Positions 1-8,001 of a stretch of DNA of 57,060 bases are shown one piece after another (within the stretch, counting starts at the first letter, position 1; each line of letters begins with the position of its first letter). The notes under the pieces were generated by a model. The model was not told the origin of the DNA. It worked only from the letters and a program-made list of their open reading frames with translations, and did not search any database. Made by a program: the position numbers and the translations under genes. The DNA is taken from the NCBI GenBank assembly GCA_022827685.1, contig JAJEIH010000038.1, positions 1-57,060 on the forward strand, given 5' to 3'. This DNA comes from Alphaproteobacteria bacterium (GTDB taxonomy: Bacteria; Pseudomonadota; Alphaproteobacteria; Bin95).

Positions 1-7
1 GGATGGA

Positions 8-48
8 CCCCGGCTCGGGGGCCGGGGTGACCCCCGCTTTCGCGGGGG
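8..48. repeat. tandem REP-like hairpins
   Basis: Two perfect inverted repeats stand side by side, separated only by TGA. The first has arms CCCCGGC (8-14) and GCCGGGG (21-27); the second has arms CCCCCGC (31-37) and GCGGGGG (42-48) with a TTTC loop. Paired GC-rich palindromes of this kind are typical of dispersed REP-like elements in GC-rich proteobacteria. They could equally be the terminator region of a gene left of the window, but no T-run follows. I found no second full copy in this window. Confidence 0.5.
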
Positions 49-189
49 CAAGCGGGGTGCGGGGCCGAGGAAAGGGGCGCGGGCGGGCCGGCCGGCGCAC
101 CGGATGCGAGCCGGGACAAGATGTGTGCATGCGGTAGCCCGGACAGGAAGAAAAGGGGCCTTCCGGTCCTGATTGTCGCAGCATTCCGG

Positions 190-220
190 GGCTGTTACGG
201 TCCTTTCGTCTGAAACAGCC
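190..220. repeat. inverted repeat in the leader of the first gene
   Basis: Arms GGCTGTT (190-196) and AACAGCC (214-220) pair perfectly around a 17-base loop, ending 16 bases before the ATG of the amidohydrolase gene. It could be an operator or an RNA leader structure. Nothing else recognisable lies between 49 and 236. Confidence 0.35.
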
Positions 221-236
221 TTCGGGGTAGCGCGCC

Positions 237-1958
237 ATGTCTTTCGATCTTCTCATCCGCAACGGCACAGTGGTCGATGGATCCGGCATGCCCCGCTACC
301 GGGCCGATGTCGGCGTGAAGCAGGGGCGGATCGCCGAGATCGGGCGCATAAGCAGCCCCGCCGGGGAAGTCATCGACGCCGAGGGCATGGTCGTCGCGCC
401 CGGCTTCATCGACGGCCACACCCACATGGACGCGCAGGTGGCCTGGGACCCGCTCGGAAGCTGCTCCTGCTGGCACGGCGTGACCACGGTGGTGATGGGC
501 AATTGCGGCTTTGCGCTGGCGCCCTGCAAGCCGGAGGCGCGGGAGTGGTACGCCGAGTGCCTGGAAGCGGTCGAGGACATTCCCAAGGAAGCCATGGTCG
601 CCGGCATCGACTGGAACTGGGAGACCTTCCCTGAATATCTCGCAGCCGTCGACTCGTTCCCCAAGGGCATCAACTACGCCGCCTATATCGGCCACTCGGC
701 GCTGCGCATGTATGCGATGGGCGACCGCGCACTGGACCAGGAAGCGAATGAGGACGACCTGAAGCTCATGGCGCAGCTGGTGCAGGAGGCGCTCAGGGTC
801 GGCGCGATGGGCTTCTCCTCCTCGCGGGCCAACACCCATATCCGCCCGGACGGCGGGCCGGTCGCGAGCCGCATCGCCGCCTGGTCGGAGATCGCGCATC
901 TGGTGAACGCCATGGCCGAGCTCAATGCCGGCATCTTCCAGGTCGGGCCGGACGTGTCCGGCGGCGCGGCGCAGAAGGCGTGCTACGAGGAGCTCGGCCG
1001 GATCGCCGTCTCCAGCCGCCGCCCGCTCATGCTGGGCGCGCTCTCGTCGAGCCAGGGCGACAACCCCAACCCCTACACCTACCAGTTCGAGTGGATGGAC
1101 CGGGTCGCGGCCGAGGGCGGGCGCGTGTTCGGGCAGGCCACCACGCGGTCGATCAACGCGCTGTTCTCGATGAAGTCCTACCTGCCCTTCGACGCGCTGC
1201 CGGTCTGGAACGAGATCCGCAGCCTGCCGGTCGAGGAGCAGAAGGCCCGCTTCCGCGACCCGGAGGTGCGCGCCGGGCTGGTCGCCGCCGAAGCCGGGAT
1301 GAAGCCCAAGGGCACGGAGTTCCAGGGCGGCGGCGCGGCCACCACCGACCCGCGCAAGCCGGACTACGCCAACCTGTTTCCGATGTTCGACGTGAAGTGG
1401 GACGACCCGAGCGTCGCGGACCTTGCCGAGGGCTCCGGGCGCAATCCCGTCGAGGTCATGCTCGACCTGATGGCGGAAAACGAGGACCTGATGTTCGTGC
1501 AGCCGCTGGTCAACGAGAAGCCGCTGGAAGTGCGCGAAATGCTGAAGAACCCGCGCACGCTCGCGACCTTCTCCGACTCCGGCGCCCATGTCTGCCAGGA
1601 GATGGGCTCCTCGCTCCAGACGCACCTGTTGAGCTACTGGGTGCGCGAGAAGCAGGCCTTCACCCTGGAGGAGGCGGTGCGGATGCTCACCTTCGAGAAC
1701 GCCGCCGCCTGGGACATGCACGACCGGGGCCTGCTGCGCGCCGGCCATGCCGCCGACATCGTCGTCTTCGACGAGGACGGCATAAACCCCTGCCTGCCGA
1801 CGGTCGAGACCGACCTGCCCGGCGGCGCGCGCCGCCTGGTGCAGAAGGCGGACGGCATCGCGGCGACGGTGGTGAACGGCGCGGTCACGCTCCGCGGCGG
1901 CGAGCCCACGGGCGCGCGTTCGGGAGAACTGCTGCGGGGGGCGGCCGCCCGCCCCTGA
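237..1958 (+). CDS. amidohydrolase family 3, N-acyl-D-amino-acid deacylase-like (573 aa)
   Basis: A cytoplasmic metal-dependent hydrolase of the amidohydrolase superfamily, related to D-aminoacylases and dihydroorotase-like enzymes that cleave C-N bonds. The N-terminal beta-sandwich strand is followed by the metal-binding HTHMD (His61, His63), the conserved Cys in GNCGF (Cys90) and, near the C-terminus, DSGAH with catalytic-type Asp447. Two ligands known from D-aminoacylase, the His of THMR and the His of SHHK, are not visible; the matching regions read QVGP and GALSSS. It is therefore a divergent subgroup and the substrate cannot be read off. The ATG at 237 gives the canonical family start (DLLIRNGTVVDG); its Shine-Dalgarno is weak. 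It converges with the minus-strand gene at 1985. Confidence 0.8.
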   Translation: MSFDLLIRNGTVVDGSGMPRYRADVGVKQGRIAEIGRISSPAGEVIDAEGMVVAPGFIDGHTHMDAQVAWDPLGSCSCWHGVTTVVMGNCGFALAPCKPEAREWYAECLEAVEDIPKEAMVAGIDWNWETFPEYLAAVDSFPKGINYAAYIGHSALRMYAMGDRALDQEANEDDLKLMAQLVQEALRVGAMGFSSSRANTHIRPDGGPVASRIAAWSEIAHLVNAMAELNAGIFQVGPDVSGGAAQKACYEELGRIAVSSRRPLMLGALSSSQGDNPNPYTYQFEWMDRVAAEGGRVFGQATTRSINALFSMKSYLPFDALPVWNEIRSLPVEEQKARFRDPEVRAGLVAAEAGMKPKGTEFQGGGAATTDPRKPDYANLFPMFDVKWDDPSVADLAEGSGRNPVEVMLDLMAENEDLMFVQPLVNEKPLEVREMLKNPRTLATFSDSGAHVCQEMGSSLQTHLLSYWVREKQAFTLEEAVRMLTFENAAAWDMHDRGLLRAGHAADIVVFDEDGINPCLPTVETDLPGGARRLVQKADGIAATVVNGAVTLRGGEPTGARSGELLRGAAARP

Positions 1959-1984
1959 CGGCGGGGTGGGGCGTTCGGCCGAAC

Positions 1985-2848
1985 CTACCCCGTCTCCACC
2001 GTGCGCCGCTCGATATCCAGCAGCACCTCCAGGTCGATGTCGTCATGCAACTCGTCCTGGAGCGCGCGCCAGCCTTCGGGCGTGTGGGCCGTGGAGGCGA
2101 AGGAGGCCGCCATTTCGCGGTAGAGCGCCTTCGACCTCTCATAGAGGGCGAGGAACTGCGTCTGCGGGTCGGCGATGATCTTCCAGCCCATGTCCGCCAT
2201 TTCCTGCGCGGGGATGCCGATATCGGCCATGCCGCCGGGGCTCGCGAGATACATGAGCGGCCCGCCGAGGCGTTCGGCGATGAAGCGCGCCTCCTCGGCA
2301 TTGCGCGGCGAGAGCAGCAGCAGGTCGGCCCCGGCGGCCCGGTAGGCTTCGACCCGGACCAGCGCGTCGTCCATGTTGGAGGCGCGCACGGCATTGGTGC
2401 GCGCGACGATCAGCAGGTCCTCGCCGCGCCGGGCCCGGACCGCTTCGGCGACCTTTGCCGCCATGATCTCCTTGTCCACCATGTGCTCCAGCCCGACATG
2501 GTGGTGGGCGCGCTTCGGCAGCCACTGGTCCTCGATCTCGATGGCCTGGAACCCGGCCGCCTCGCTCATGGCGATGGTCCGGCGCATGTGCATCGGGTCG
2601 CCGAAGCCGGCGGCGGCGTCGAAGATGAGCGGCAGCGGCGTCGCCGCGCCGATCTCGATGGCCGCCTGGCACATTTCGGTGACCGTCAGCGTGGCTTCCA
2701 GGTAGATCTTCAGATAACCGGTCGCGCCGCCGCCGAGATAGAGCGCGCGGAAACCGGCATTCTCCGCCAGCTTCGCCATAAGCGGGTTCAGCACCAGCGG
2801 TGCCAGCACGGGCTCCGGGCCGGCAATCATGTCGCGCAGCTTCGCCAT
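1985..2848 (-). CDS. isocitrate lyase/PEP mutase family protein (287 aa)
   Basis: A TIM-barrel enzyme of the PEP mutase/isocitrate lyase superfamily, whose members make or break C-C or P-C bonds next to a carboxylate. Family landmarks are readable: FDAAAGFGDP (77-85) stands where methylisocitrate lyase has DADxG, then IEDQ (105-108), PKRAHHH (111-117) in place of the catalytic KRCGH loop, and VARTNA with Arg150. One metal-site Asp (expected at 79) is Ala and the catalytic Cys is absent, so it is unlikely to be a true methylisocitrate lyase. An oxaloacetate decarboxylase or another lyase is possible. The start at 2848 (MAKLRDMIAG) fits the family; an upstream extension would be non-homologous. 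It is divergent from the monooxygenase gene across 64 bases. Confidence 0.75.
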   Translation of the reverse strand: MAKLRDMIAGPEPVLAPLVLNPLMAKLAENAGFRALYLGGGATGYLKIYLEATLTVTEMCQAAIEIGAATPLPLIFDAAAGFGDPMHMRRTIAMSEAAGFQAIEIEDQWLPKRAHHHVGLEHMVDKEIMAAKVAEAVRARRGEDLLIVARTNAVRASNMDDALVRVEAYRAAGADLLLLSPRNAEEARFIAERLGGPLMYLASPGGMADIGIPAQEMADMGWKIIADPQTQFLALYERSKALYREMAASFASTAHTPEGWRALQDELHDDIDLEVLLDIERRTVETG

Positions 2849-2912
2849 TCCTCGGCTTCTCCTTGGACGGGGACTCGTGCGAGTCTGCCGCTCCCGCCGC
2901 CACCGGACAAGC

Positions 2913-4298
2913 ATGACCAGCGCAGACATCGCCATCGTCGGGCTGGGCCCCGTGGGCGCCACGCTCGCCAACCTGCTGGGCCGCCTCGGCCTCAGGGTCG
3001 ATGTCTTCGAGCGCGACCGGAGTCCTTACGCGCTGCCGCGCGCGGTGCATTTCGACGACGAGGTGATGCGCGTCTTCCAGGCGGTCGGCCTCGCCGGGGA
3101 GATTGCGGCGGGCACGCATGTCTCGCCCGGCACCCTGTTCGTCGACGGCGAGGGGCGCGTGATGCTCGACTGGTCGCGGCGCATGGAAGAGGGGCCGCAG
3201 GGCTGGCATGAGAGCTACCGCTTCCACCAGCCGACGCTGGAAGGCGTGTTGCGGGGCGGGCTCGAGCGGTTTCCCGGAGTCCGGGTCCACACGGGCCATG
3301 AAGTCGGGGACCCGGAGGCGCTGGATGCGCGCTATGTCGTCGGCTGCGACGGGGCGCGGTCGGGCGTGCGCGCGGCCATCGGCGGCGGCAGCGAGGACCT
3401 GGGCTTCCATGAGCGCTGGCTGGTGATCGACCTGTTGCTGAAGCGTCCGCGCCCCGACCTCGGCGACTACACCCGCCAGTTCTGCGATCCCGTGAGGCCC
3501 GCGACCTATGTGCGCACTACCGGCAACCGCCGGCGCTGGGAAATCCGGGTCGAGGACGGCGAGGGCGACGATCCGGAGACGGTCTGGCGGCTGCTGGCCC
3601 GCTGGATCGGCCCCGAGGACGCGGAGATCGAGCGCGCCGTCATCTACACCTTCCACGCCACGGTTGCGCGCCGCTGGCGGCGGGGCCGGCTGTTCATCGC
3701 CGGCGACGCCGCGCACCAGACGCCGCCCTTCATGGGACAGGGCATGTGCGCCGGCATCCGCGACGCCGCCAATCTCGCCTGGAAGCTCGCGGCCGTCCTG
3801 CAACAGGGCGCGCCGGAGGCCCTGCTGGACAGCTATGCGAGCGAACGCATGCCCCATGTGCGCGACTATGTGGAGCTTGCGGTGCGCATGGGCCGGCTGC
3901 TGAATGCGACGGGCACGGAGGACATGGTGAGCGCCGCCGCCGCGCGGGGCGAGGGCACGGACCGGATGGAGTCGATCCGCCCGCGCCTCGGTCCGGGGCT
4001 GCACCGGGGCGGGGGCCCGCTCGCCGGCCGGCCGGGGCCGCAGCCGCGCCTCGCCGACGGCCGGCGCCTCGATGATGCAGCAGGCCCCGGTCCGGTCCTG
4101 CTGCTCCGCGAGCCGGCGGCGGTGGAGAGCTGCGGCGTCCCGGCGGTGGCGGCCGGGGCGGAGTGGCTGGGCGCGCACGGCCTCGCGGCGGCGCTGCTCA
4201 GGCCCGACCGTTACGTGTTCGGCGTGGCGGCGACACTCGACGAAGCCGCTTCGCTCTGCGAAACCTATGCGGCGGAGACCGGAAGGGCGAACGCATGA
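2913..4298 (+). CDS. FAD-dependent monooxygenase, MhpA/PheA-like (461 aa)
   Basis: A group A flavoprotein hydroxylase, probably using NAD(P)H to hydroxylate an aromatic acid or phenol. The dinucleotide-binding GLGPVG lies at residues 10-15, the DG motif (VGCDGARSG) in the middle, and the second FAD motif GDAAHQTPP begins at Gly264. The C-terminal region looks like the thioredoxin-like tail of 3-(3-hydroxyphenyl)propionate hydroxylases (LLRPDRYVFG), but the protein is shorter than MhpA (about 550 aa). The chosen ATG at 2913 places the Rossmann strand at the N-terminus. Its stop overlaps the next gene by 4 bases (ATGA at 4295), so the two products are probably made together. Confidence 0.8.
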   Translation: MTSADIAIVGLGPVGATLANLLGRLGLRVDVFERDRSPYALPRAVHFDDEVMRVFQAVGLAGEIAAGTHVSPGTLFVDGEGRVMLDWSRRMEEGPQGWHESYRFHQPTLEGVLRGGLERFPGVRVHTGHEVGDPEALDARYVVGCDGARSGVRAAIGGGSEDLGFHERWLVIDLLLKRPRPDLGDYTRQFCDPVRPATYVRTTGNRRRWEIRVEDGEGDDPETVWRLLARWIGPEDAEIERAVIYTFHATVARRWRRGRLFIAGDAAHQTPPFMGQGMCAGIRDAANLAWKLAAVLQQGAPEALLDSYASERMPHVRDYVELAVRMGRLLNATGTEDMVSAAAARGEGTDRMESIRPRLGPGLHRGGGPLAGRPGPQPRLADGRRLDDAAGPGPVLLLREPAAVESCGVPAVAAGAEWLGAHGLAAALLRPDRYVFGVAATLDEAASLCETYAAETGRANA

Positions 4299-5461
4299 AA
4301 ATCACGAAGGTGCGGGCGGACTGGCTGCATGTGCCGATTCCGGAAGAGCGGCAGCACCGCAGCGATTTCGGCGTGACGCGCGCCTTCGACTCGACCCTGG
4401 TGCGCGTGGAAACCGACGCCGGCATCACCGGCTTCGGCGAGGCGAAGGCGGCGGTGGGCTCGGCCGGCAACAACCTCGCGCTCGCCGCCTGCGTCGAGCG
4501 GGAGCTCGGGCCGCTGCTGACCGGCGAGGACCCGCGCGACATCTCCCGCCTCTGGGACGTGATGTACAACGGCAGCCGCGCGCACTATGCAATCTCGCGC
4601 GGCCATGTGTTCCCGGTGCTGGGCCGGCGCGGGCTCACGGTCTCGGCGATCTCCGGCATCGACATGGCGCTCTGGGACATTCTCGGCAAGGAACTGGGCC
4701 GGCCCGTCTGGCAGCTGATCGGCGGGCGCCGCCACGCCGCCATGCCGGCCTACGCCTCGGGCGGCTGGGCGCCGACCGCGGGCATCGTCGCCGAGTTGCA
4801 GGGCTTCCTCGACCGGGGCGGCTTCAGGGCCGTCAAGATGCGGGTCGGCTCGGGCGACGGCACGCTCGCCCATTCCATCGAGCGCGTGAAGGCGGCGCGC
4901 GAGGGGCTCGGGCCCGATATCGACATCCTCTGCGACGCCCACGGCACCTTCGCCGTCGCGGAGGCCAAGCGCTTCTGCCGCGCGGTCGCCGATTGCCATA
5001 TCGGCTGGCTGGAGGAGCCCGTCACCGCCGACGACAAGGCGGGCCAGGCGGAAGTCCGGGCCTCGACCGACATTCCCATCGCAAGCGGCGAGAGCGAATT
5101 CACCCGCTTCGCCTTCCGCGACCTGGCGCTGCTGCGCGCGGCGGACATCTTCCAGCCGGACCTCTCCATCGCCGGCGGCATCACCGAAGGCATCCGCATC
5201 GAGGCGCTGGCGGCGGCGCACCAGATCCGCTTCGCCCCGCATCTCTGGGGCGGCGCCTGCACCTTCGCCGCCGGGCTGCACGTGCTGGCGGCGGCGACCA
5301 GCGGCTTCATCGTGGAGTATTCCCTCGGCGCAAACCCGATGCTGCACGAGCTTGCGGTGGAGGATTTCACCGTCGTGGACGGGATGCTGGAGATTCCGGA
5401 CCGGCCGGGCCTCGGCGTCACCATCGACGAGGCCTTCGCGGCAAGATACCGCGCGGCATGA
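4295..5461 (+). CDS. mandelate racemase/muconate lactonizing enzyme family protein (388 aa)
   Basis: An enolase-superfamily enzyme, which abstracts a proton alpha to a carboxylate with Mg2+ help. Metal ligands read as Asp214 (CDAHG), Glu240 (LEEP) and Glu266 (SGESE). A Lys181-x-Arg183 pair sits on the second barrel strand, and His316 (PHLWG) is the likely general acid/base as in mandelate racemase or sugar-acid dehydratases. The substrate is unknown; a sugar-acid dehydratase is the commonest outcome for this architecture. Its start overlaps the monooxygenase stop and its own stop overlaps thiO (ATGA at 5458), so it sits inside a single translationally coupled chain. Confidence 0.82.
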   Translation: MKITKVRADWLHVPIPEERQHRSDFGVTRAFDSTLVRVETDAGITGFGEAKAAVGSAGNNLALAACVERELGPLLTGEDPRDISRLWDVMYNGSRAHYAISRGHVFPVLGRRGLTVSAISGIDMALWDILGKELGRPVWQLIGGRRHAAMPAYASGGWAPTAGIVAELQGFLDRGGFRAVKMRVGSGDGTLAHSIERVKAAREGLGPDIDILCDAHGTFAVAEAKRFCRAVADCHIGWLEEPVTADDKAGQAEVRASTDIPIASGESEFTRFAFRDLALLRAADIFQPDLSIAGGITEGIRIEALAAAHQIRFAPHLWGGACTFAAGLHVLAAATSGFIVEYSLGANPMLHELAVEDFTVVDGMLEIPDRPGLGVTIDEAFAARYRAA

Positions 5462-6423
5462 CGAGCGTTGCCGTCATCGGGGCCGGCGTAGCGGGCCTGA
5501 CGGTCGCCGCCGTGCTGGCCGAGCGCGGCGCGGAGGTCGCGGTGGTGGACCGCAGCCCCGGCCTCGGGCCCGACCAGTGCTCCTGGTATGCCGGCGGCAT
5601 GCTGGCGCCCTGGTGCGAGCGGGAGAACGCCGAGGCGGAAGTCGTGGCGCTGGGCATGGGCGCGGCGGACTTCTGGGCCGCGCGGGTGCCGGGCGTGGTC
5701 CGGCGCGGCAGCCTGGTGATCGCGCCCGCCCGCGACAGCGGCGAGCTTCGGCGCTTCGCCCGGCGCACGGAGAACTATGACTGGCTCGACCGGGAAGGCA
5801 TCGACGAGTTGGAACCGGCGCTTGAAGGGCGGTTCGCGCGCGCGCTGTTTTTCCGCGAGGAGGCCCATCTGGACCCGCGCCGGGCGCTTTCGGCGCTGGT
5901 CGAAAAGCTGGAGGCGGCGGGTGTCGAGGTGCGCTACGGCGAGGAGACCGTTCCGGAGGCGGAGTGGACCGTGGACTGCCGGGGCCTCGCCGCGGCCGAC
6001 GACCTGCCGGAGTTGCGCGGCGTGAAGGGCGAGATGCTCTACATACTGAGCCCGGAAGTCGGGCTGACCCGCACGATCCGCCTCATCCATCCCCGCATCC
6101 CGATCTATCTCGTGCCGCGCGGCGACGGCATGTTCATGCTGGGCGCGACCACCATCGAGAACGACGAGCGCAAGCGCATCACGGCGCGGTCCATGGTGGA
6201 GCTCCTGAGCGCCGTCTATGCGCTGCACCCGGCTTTCGGCGAGGCCGAGGTGGTCGAGATCGGCACCGATGCGCGCCCGGCCTTCCCCGACAACCTGCCC
6301 CGGGTTGTCCGCAACGGCCGGCGGCTCCATGTAAACGGCCTCTACCGCCACGGTTTCCTGCTCGCGCCTGCGATGGCGGCCAGGGCGGCGGACATCGTGC
6401 TCGGCGAAGGAGCGGCGCCATGA
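5458..6423 (+). CDS. thiO: glycine oxidase ThiO (321 aa)
   Basis: FAD-dependent oxidase that converts glycine to iminoglycine (dehydroglycine) for thiazole synthesis in thiamine biosynthesis. The N-terminal GAGVAG nucleotide-binding motif spans residues 8-13. The ThiO hallmark AGGMLAPWCE follows near residue 45, and the C-terminal RPAFPDNLP plus GLYRHG segments are typical of the family. The gene order thiO-thiS-thiG-thiE confirms the role. It begins at ATG 5458, overlapping the enolase-superfamily gene by 4 bases, and ends overlapping thiS (ATGA at 6420). There is no room for a TPP riboswitch directly upstream, so control must come from further up the operon. Confidence 0.9.
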   Translation: MTSVAVIGAGVAGLTVAAVLAERGAEVAVVDRSPGLGPDQCSWYAGGMLAPWCERENAEAEVVALGMGAADFWAARVPGVVRRGSLVIAPARDSGELRRFARRTENYDWLDREGIDELEPALEGRFARALFFREEAHLDPRRALSALVEKLEAAGVEVRYGEETVPEAEWTVDCRGLAAADDLPELRGVKGEMLYILSPEVGLTRTIRLIHPRIPIYLVPRGDGMFMLGATTIENDERKRITARSMVELLSAVYALHPAFGEAEVVEIGTDARPAFPDNLPRVVRNGRRLHVNGLYRHGFLLAPAMAARAADIVLGEGAAP

Positions 6424-6623
6424 CGGTCCGCATCGAACTCAACGGGGAGCCCGTGTCCACGGAGGCCGCGACCCTTGCCGACCTTCTCGACGAAAAGGGC
6501 TATAACGGGGCCGTGGTGGCGACGGCGCTCAACGGCACTTTCCTGCCGAAGGGGCTGAGGGCGGCGGCGCCGCTTTCCGACGGCGACGCGGTGGAGGTCG
6601 TGGCGCCGATGCAGGGAGGCTGA
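6420..6623 (+). CDS. thiS: sulfur carrier protein ThiS (67 aa)
   Basis: Small ubiquitin-like sulfur carrier for thiamine thiazole formation. The C-terminus is the diagnostic Gly-Gly (PMQGG), whose terminal carboxylate becomes a thiocarboxylate that donates sulfur to ThiG. The N-terminal strand (MTVRIELNGEP) and the length are normal for ThiS. The ATG at 6420 overlaps the stop of thiO by 4 bases, and thiG follows after 6 bases. The adenylating enzyme ThiF is not in the window. Confidence 0.93.
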   Translation: MTVRIELNGEPVSTEAATLADLLDEKGYNGAVVATALNGTFLPKGLRAAAPLSDGDAVEVVAPMQGG

Positions 6624-6629
6624 CCGGCC

Positions 6630-7406
6630 TTGGACTTCTACGGTTTCGAGCCTTCGTCGCGCCTGTTCCTGGGCACGGCGCAATATCCCTCCCCGGCGGT
6701 GCTGGGCGAGGCGATCCGCGCGTCCGGCGCGGAGGTCGTCACGGTGTCGCTCCGGCGCGAGTCCGGCGCGGCGCGCGCGGGCCAGGGCTTCTGGGAGCTG
6801 ATCCGCTCGCTCGGCGTGCGCGTGCTGCCCAATACCGCCGGCTGCCACAGCGTCCGCGAGGCGGTGACGACGGCCGAGATGGCCCGCGAGGTGTTCGAGA
6901 CCGACTGGATCAAGCTGGAGGTGATCGGCGAGGACGACACGCTCCAGCCCGACGTGTTCGGCCTGGTGGAAGCCGCGCGCATCCTCACCGACTCCGGCTT
7001 CAAGGTGTTCCCCTACACGACCGAGGACCTGGTCGTGGCGGAGCGGCTGCTCCAGGCCGGCTGCGAGGTGCTGATGCCCTGGGGCGCGCCCATCGGCAGC
7101 GGGCGCGGCCTCAACAACGTGTTCGCGCTGCGCGCCATGCGGGCCCATTTCCCCGATGTGCCGCTGGTGGTGGACGCCGGCATCGGCCTGCCGAGCCATG
7201 CGGCGGCCGCGATGGAACTCGGCTATGACGCCGTGCTGCTGAACACGGCGGTCGCAAAGGCGGGCGATCCGGCCCGGATGGCCGCGGCCTTCGCGCAGGC
7301 GGTCGAAGCCGGCCGCGCGGCCCGGGAGGCCGACCCGATGGAGCCGCGCGACATGGCAGAGCCCTCGACGCCCGTGATCGGCCGCGCCGTGCTCGGCGAT
7401 GCTTGA
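6630..7406 (+). CDS. thiG: thiazole synthase ThiG (258 aa)
   Basis: Makes the thiamine thiazole phosphate from 1-deoxy-D-xylulose 5-phosphate, dehydroglycine (from ThiO) and ThiS thiocarboxylate. The barrel shows the Schiff-base lysine in [10 protein letters not shown] (Lys95), the [12 protein letters not shown] loop and the phosphate-binding [10 protein letters not shown]. The length matches the family. The best start is a TTG at 6630, six bases after the thiS stop and preceded by the GGAGG of CAGGGAGGCTGAC; no ATG or GTG gives a full-length N-terminus. It overlaps thiE by 8 bases. Confidence 0.92.
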   Translation: MDFYGFEPSSRLFLGTAQYPSPAVLGEAIRASGAEVVTVSLRRESGAARAGQGFWELIRSLGVRVLPNTAGCHSVREAVTTAEMAREVFETDWIKLEVIGEDDTLQPDVFGLVEAARILTDSGFKVFPYTTEDLVVAERLLQAGCEVLMPWGAPIGSGRGLNNVFALRAMRAHFPDVPLVVDAGIGLPSHAAAAMELGYDAVLLNTAVAKAGDPARMAAAFAQAVEAGRAAREADPMEPRDMAEPSTPVIGRAVLGDA

Positions 7407-7995
7407 CCGCTTCTACCCGATCTTCGACAGCGCGGCATGGTGCGAACGGCTGGTGCCGCACGGCATTCGCCTCGTGCAATTGCGCATCAAGGACCGGCCG
7501 GAAGCCGAACTACGCGCCGAAATCCGCACGGCGAAGGCGGTCTGCGCGGCGCATGACTGCCAGCTCATCGTCAACGACTACTGGCGGCTCGCCATCGAGG
7601 AGGGCTGCGACTATGTGCATCTCGGCCAGGAGGACCTGGACGGGGCGGACCTGGACGCCGTCCGGGCCGCCGGCCTCAGCCTCGGCGTCAGCACGCATGA
7701 CGGCGCCGAGCTCGACCGGGCGCTCGCGCTGGCGCCCGACTATGTCGCGCTCGGGCCGGTCTATCCGACGATCCTGAAAGCGATGCGCTTCGGCCCGCAG
7801 GGGCTGGAGCGGGTCGGCGAGTGGAAGCGGCGCGTCGGCGCCATGCCGCTGGTCGCCATCGGGGGCCTGACGGTGGAGCGCGCGCCCGGCGTGCTGGAGG
7901 CCGGGGCCGACATCCTCTCGGCCGTCACCGACATCACGCTCAACCCCGACCCGGAAGCGCGCGTGCGCGAGTGGCTGGCGGCCACCCGCGCCTGA
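7399..7995 (+). CDS. thiE: thiamine-phosphate synthase ThiE (198 aa)
   Basis: Joins hydroxymethylpyrimidine diphosphate and thiazole phosphate to give thiamine monophosphate. Readable motifs: QLRIKD (27-32), the pyrophosphate/Mg site VNDYWRLA (58-65), HLGQEDL (74-80), GPVYPT (119-124) followed by Lys127, and the phosphate loop AIGGL. It overlaps thiG by 8 bases and is the last gene of the thiazole cluster. It is slightly shorter than E. coli ThiE, as is common in alphaproteobacterial forms. It converges with the phosphonoacetate hydrolase gene, leaving only 6 bases between the two stops. Confidence 0.9.
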   Translation: MLDRFYPIFDSAAWCERLVPHGIRLVQLRIKDRPEAELRAEIRTAKAVCAAHDCQLIVNDYWRLAIEEGCDYVHLGQEDLDGADLDAVRAAGLSLGVSTHDGAELDRALALAPDYVALGPVYPTILKAMRFGPQGLERVGEWKRRVGAMPLVAIGGLTVERAPGVLEAGADILSAVTDITLNPDPEARVREWLAATRA

Positions 7996-8001
7996 CGCCG
8001 G

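Noticed and set aside
195-1748. A 517-codon minus-strand frame opposite the first gene
   Set aside because: Low-complexity Arg/Gly/His product with no motif, fully antisense to the amidohydrolase, which has conserved catalytic motifs.
980-3211. A 743-codon plus-strand frame spanning several genes
   Set aside because: Crosses three genes on both strands, composition is arginine-rich shadow sequence, and no start context is present.
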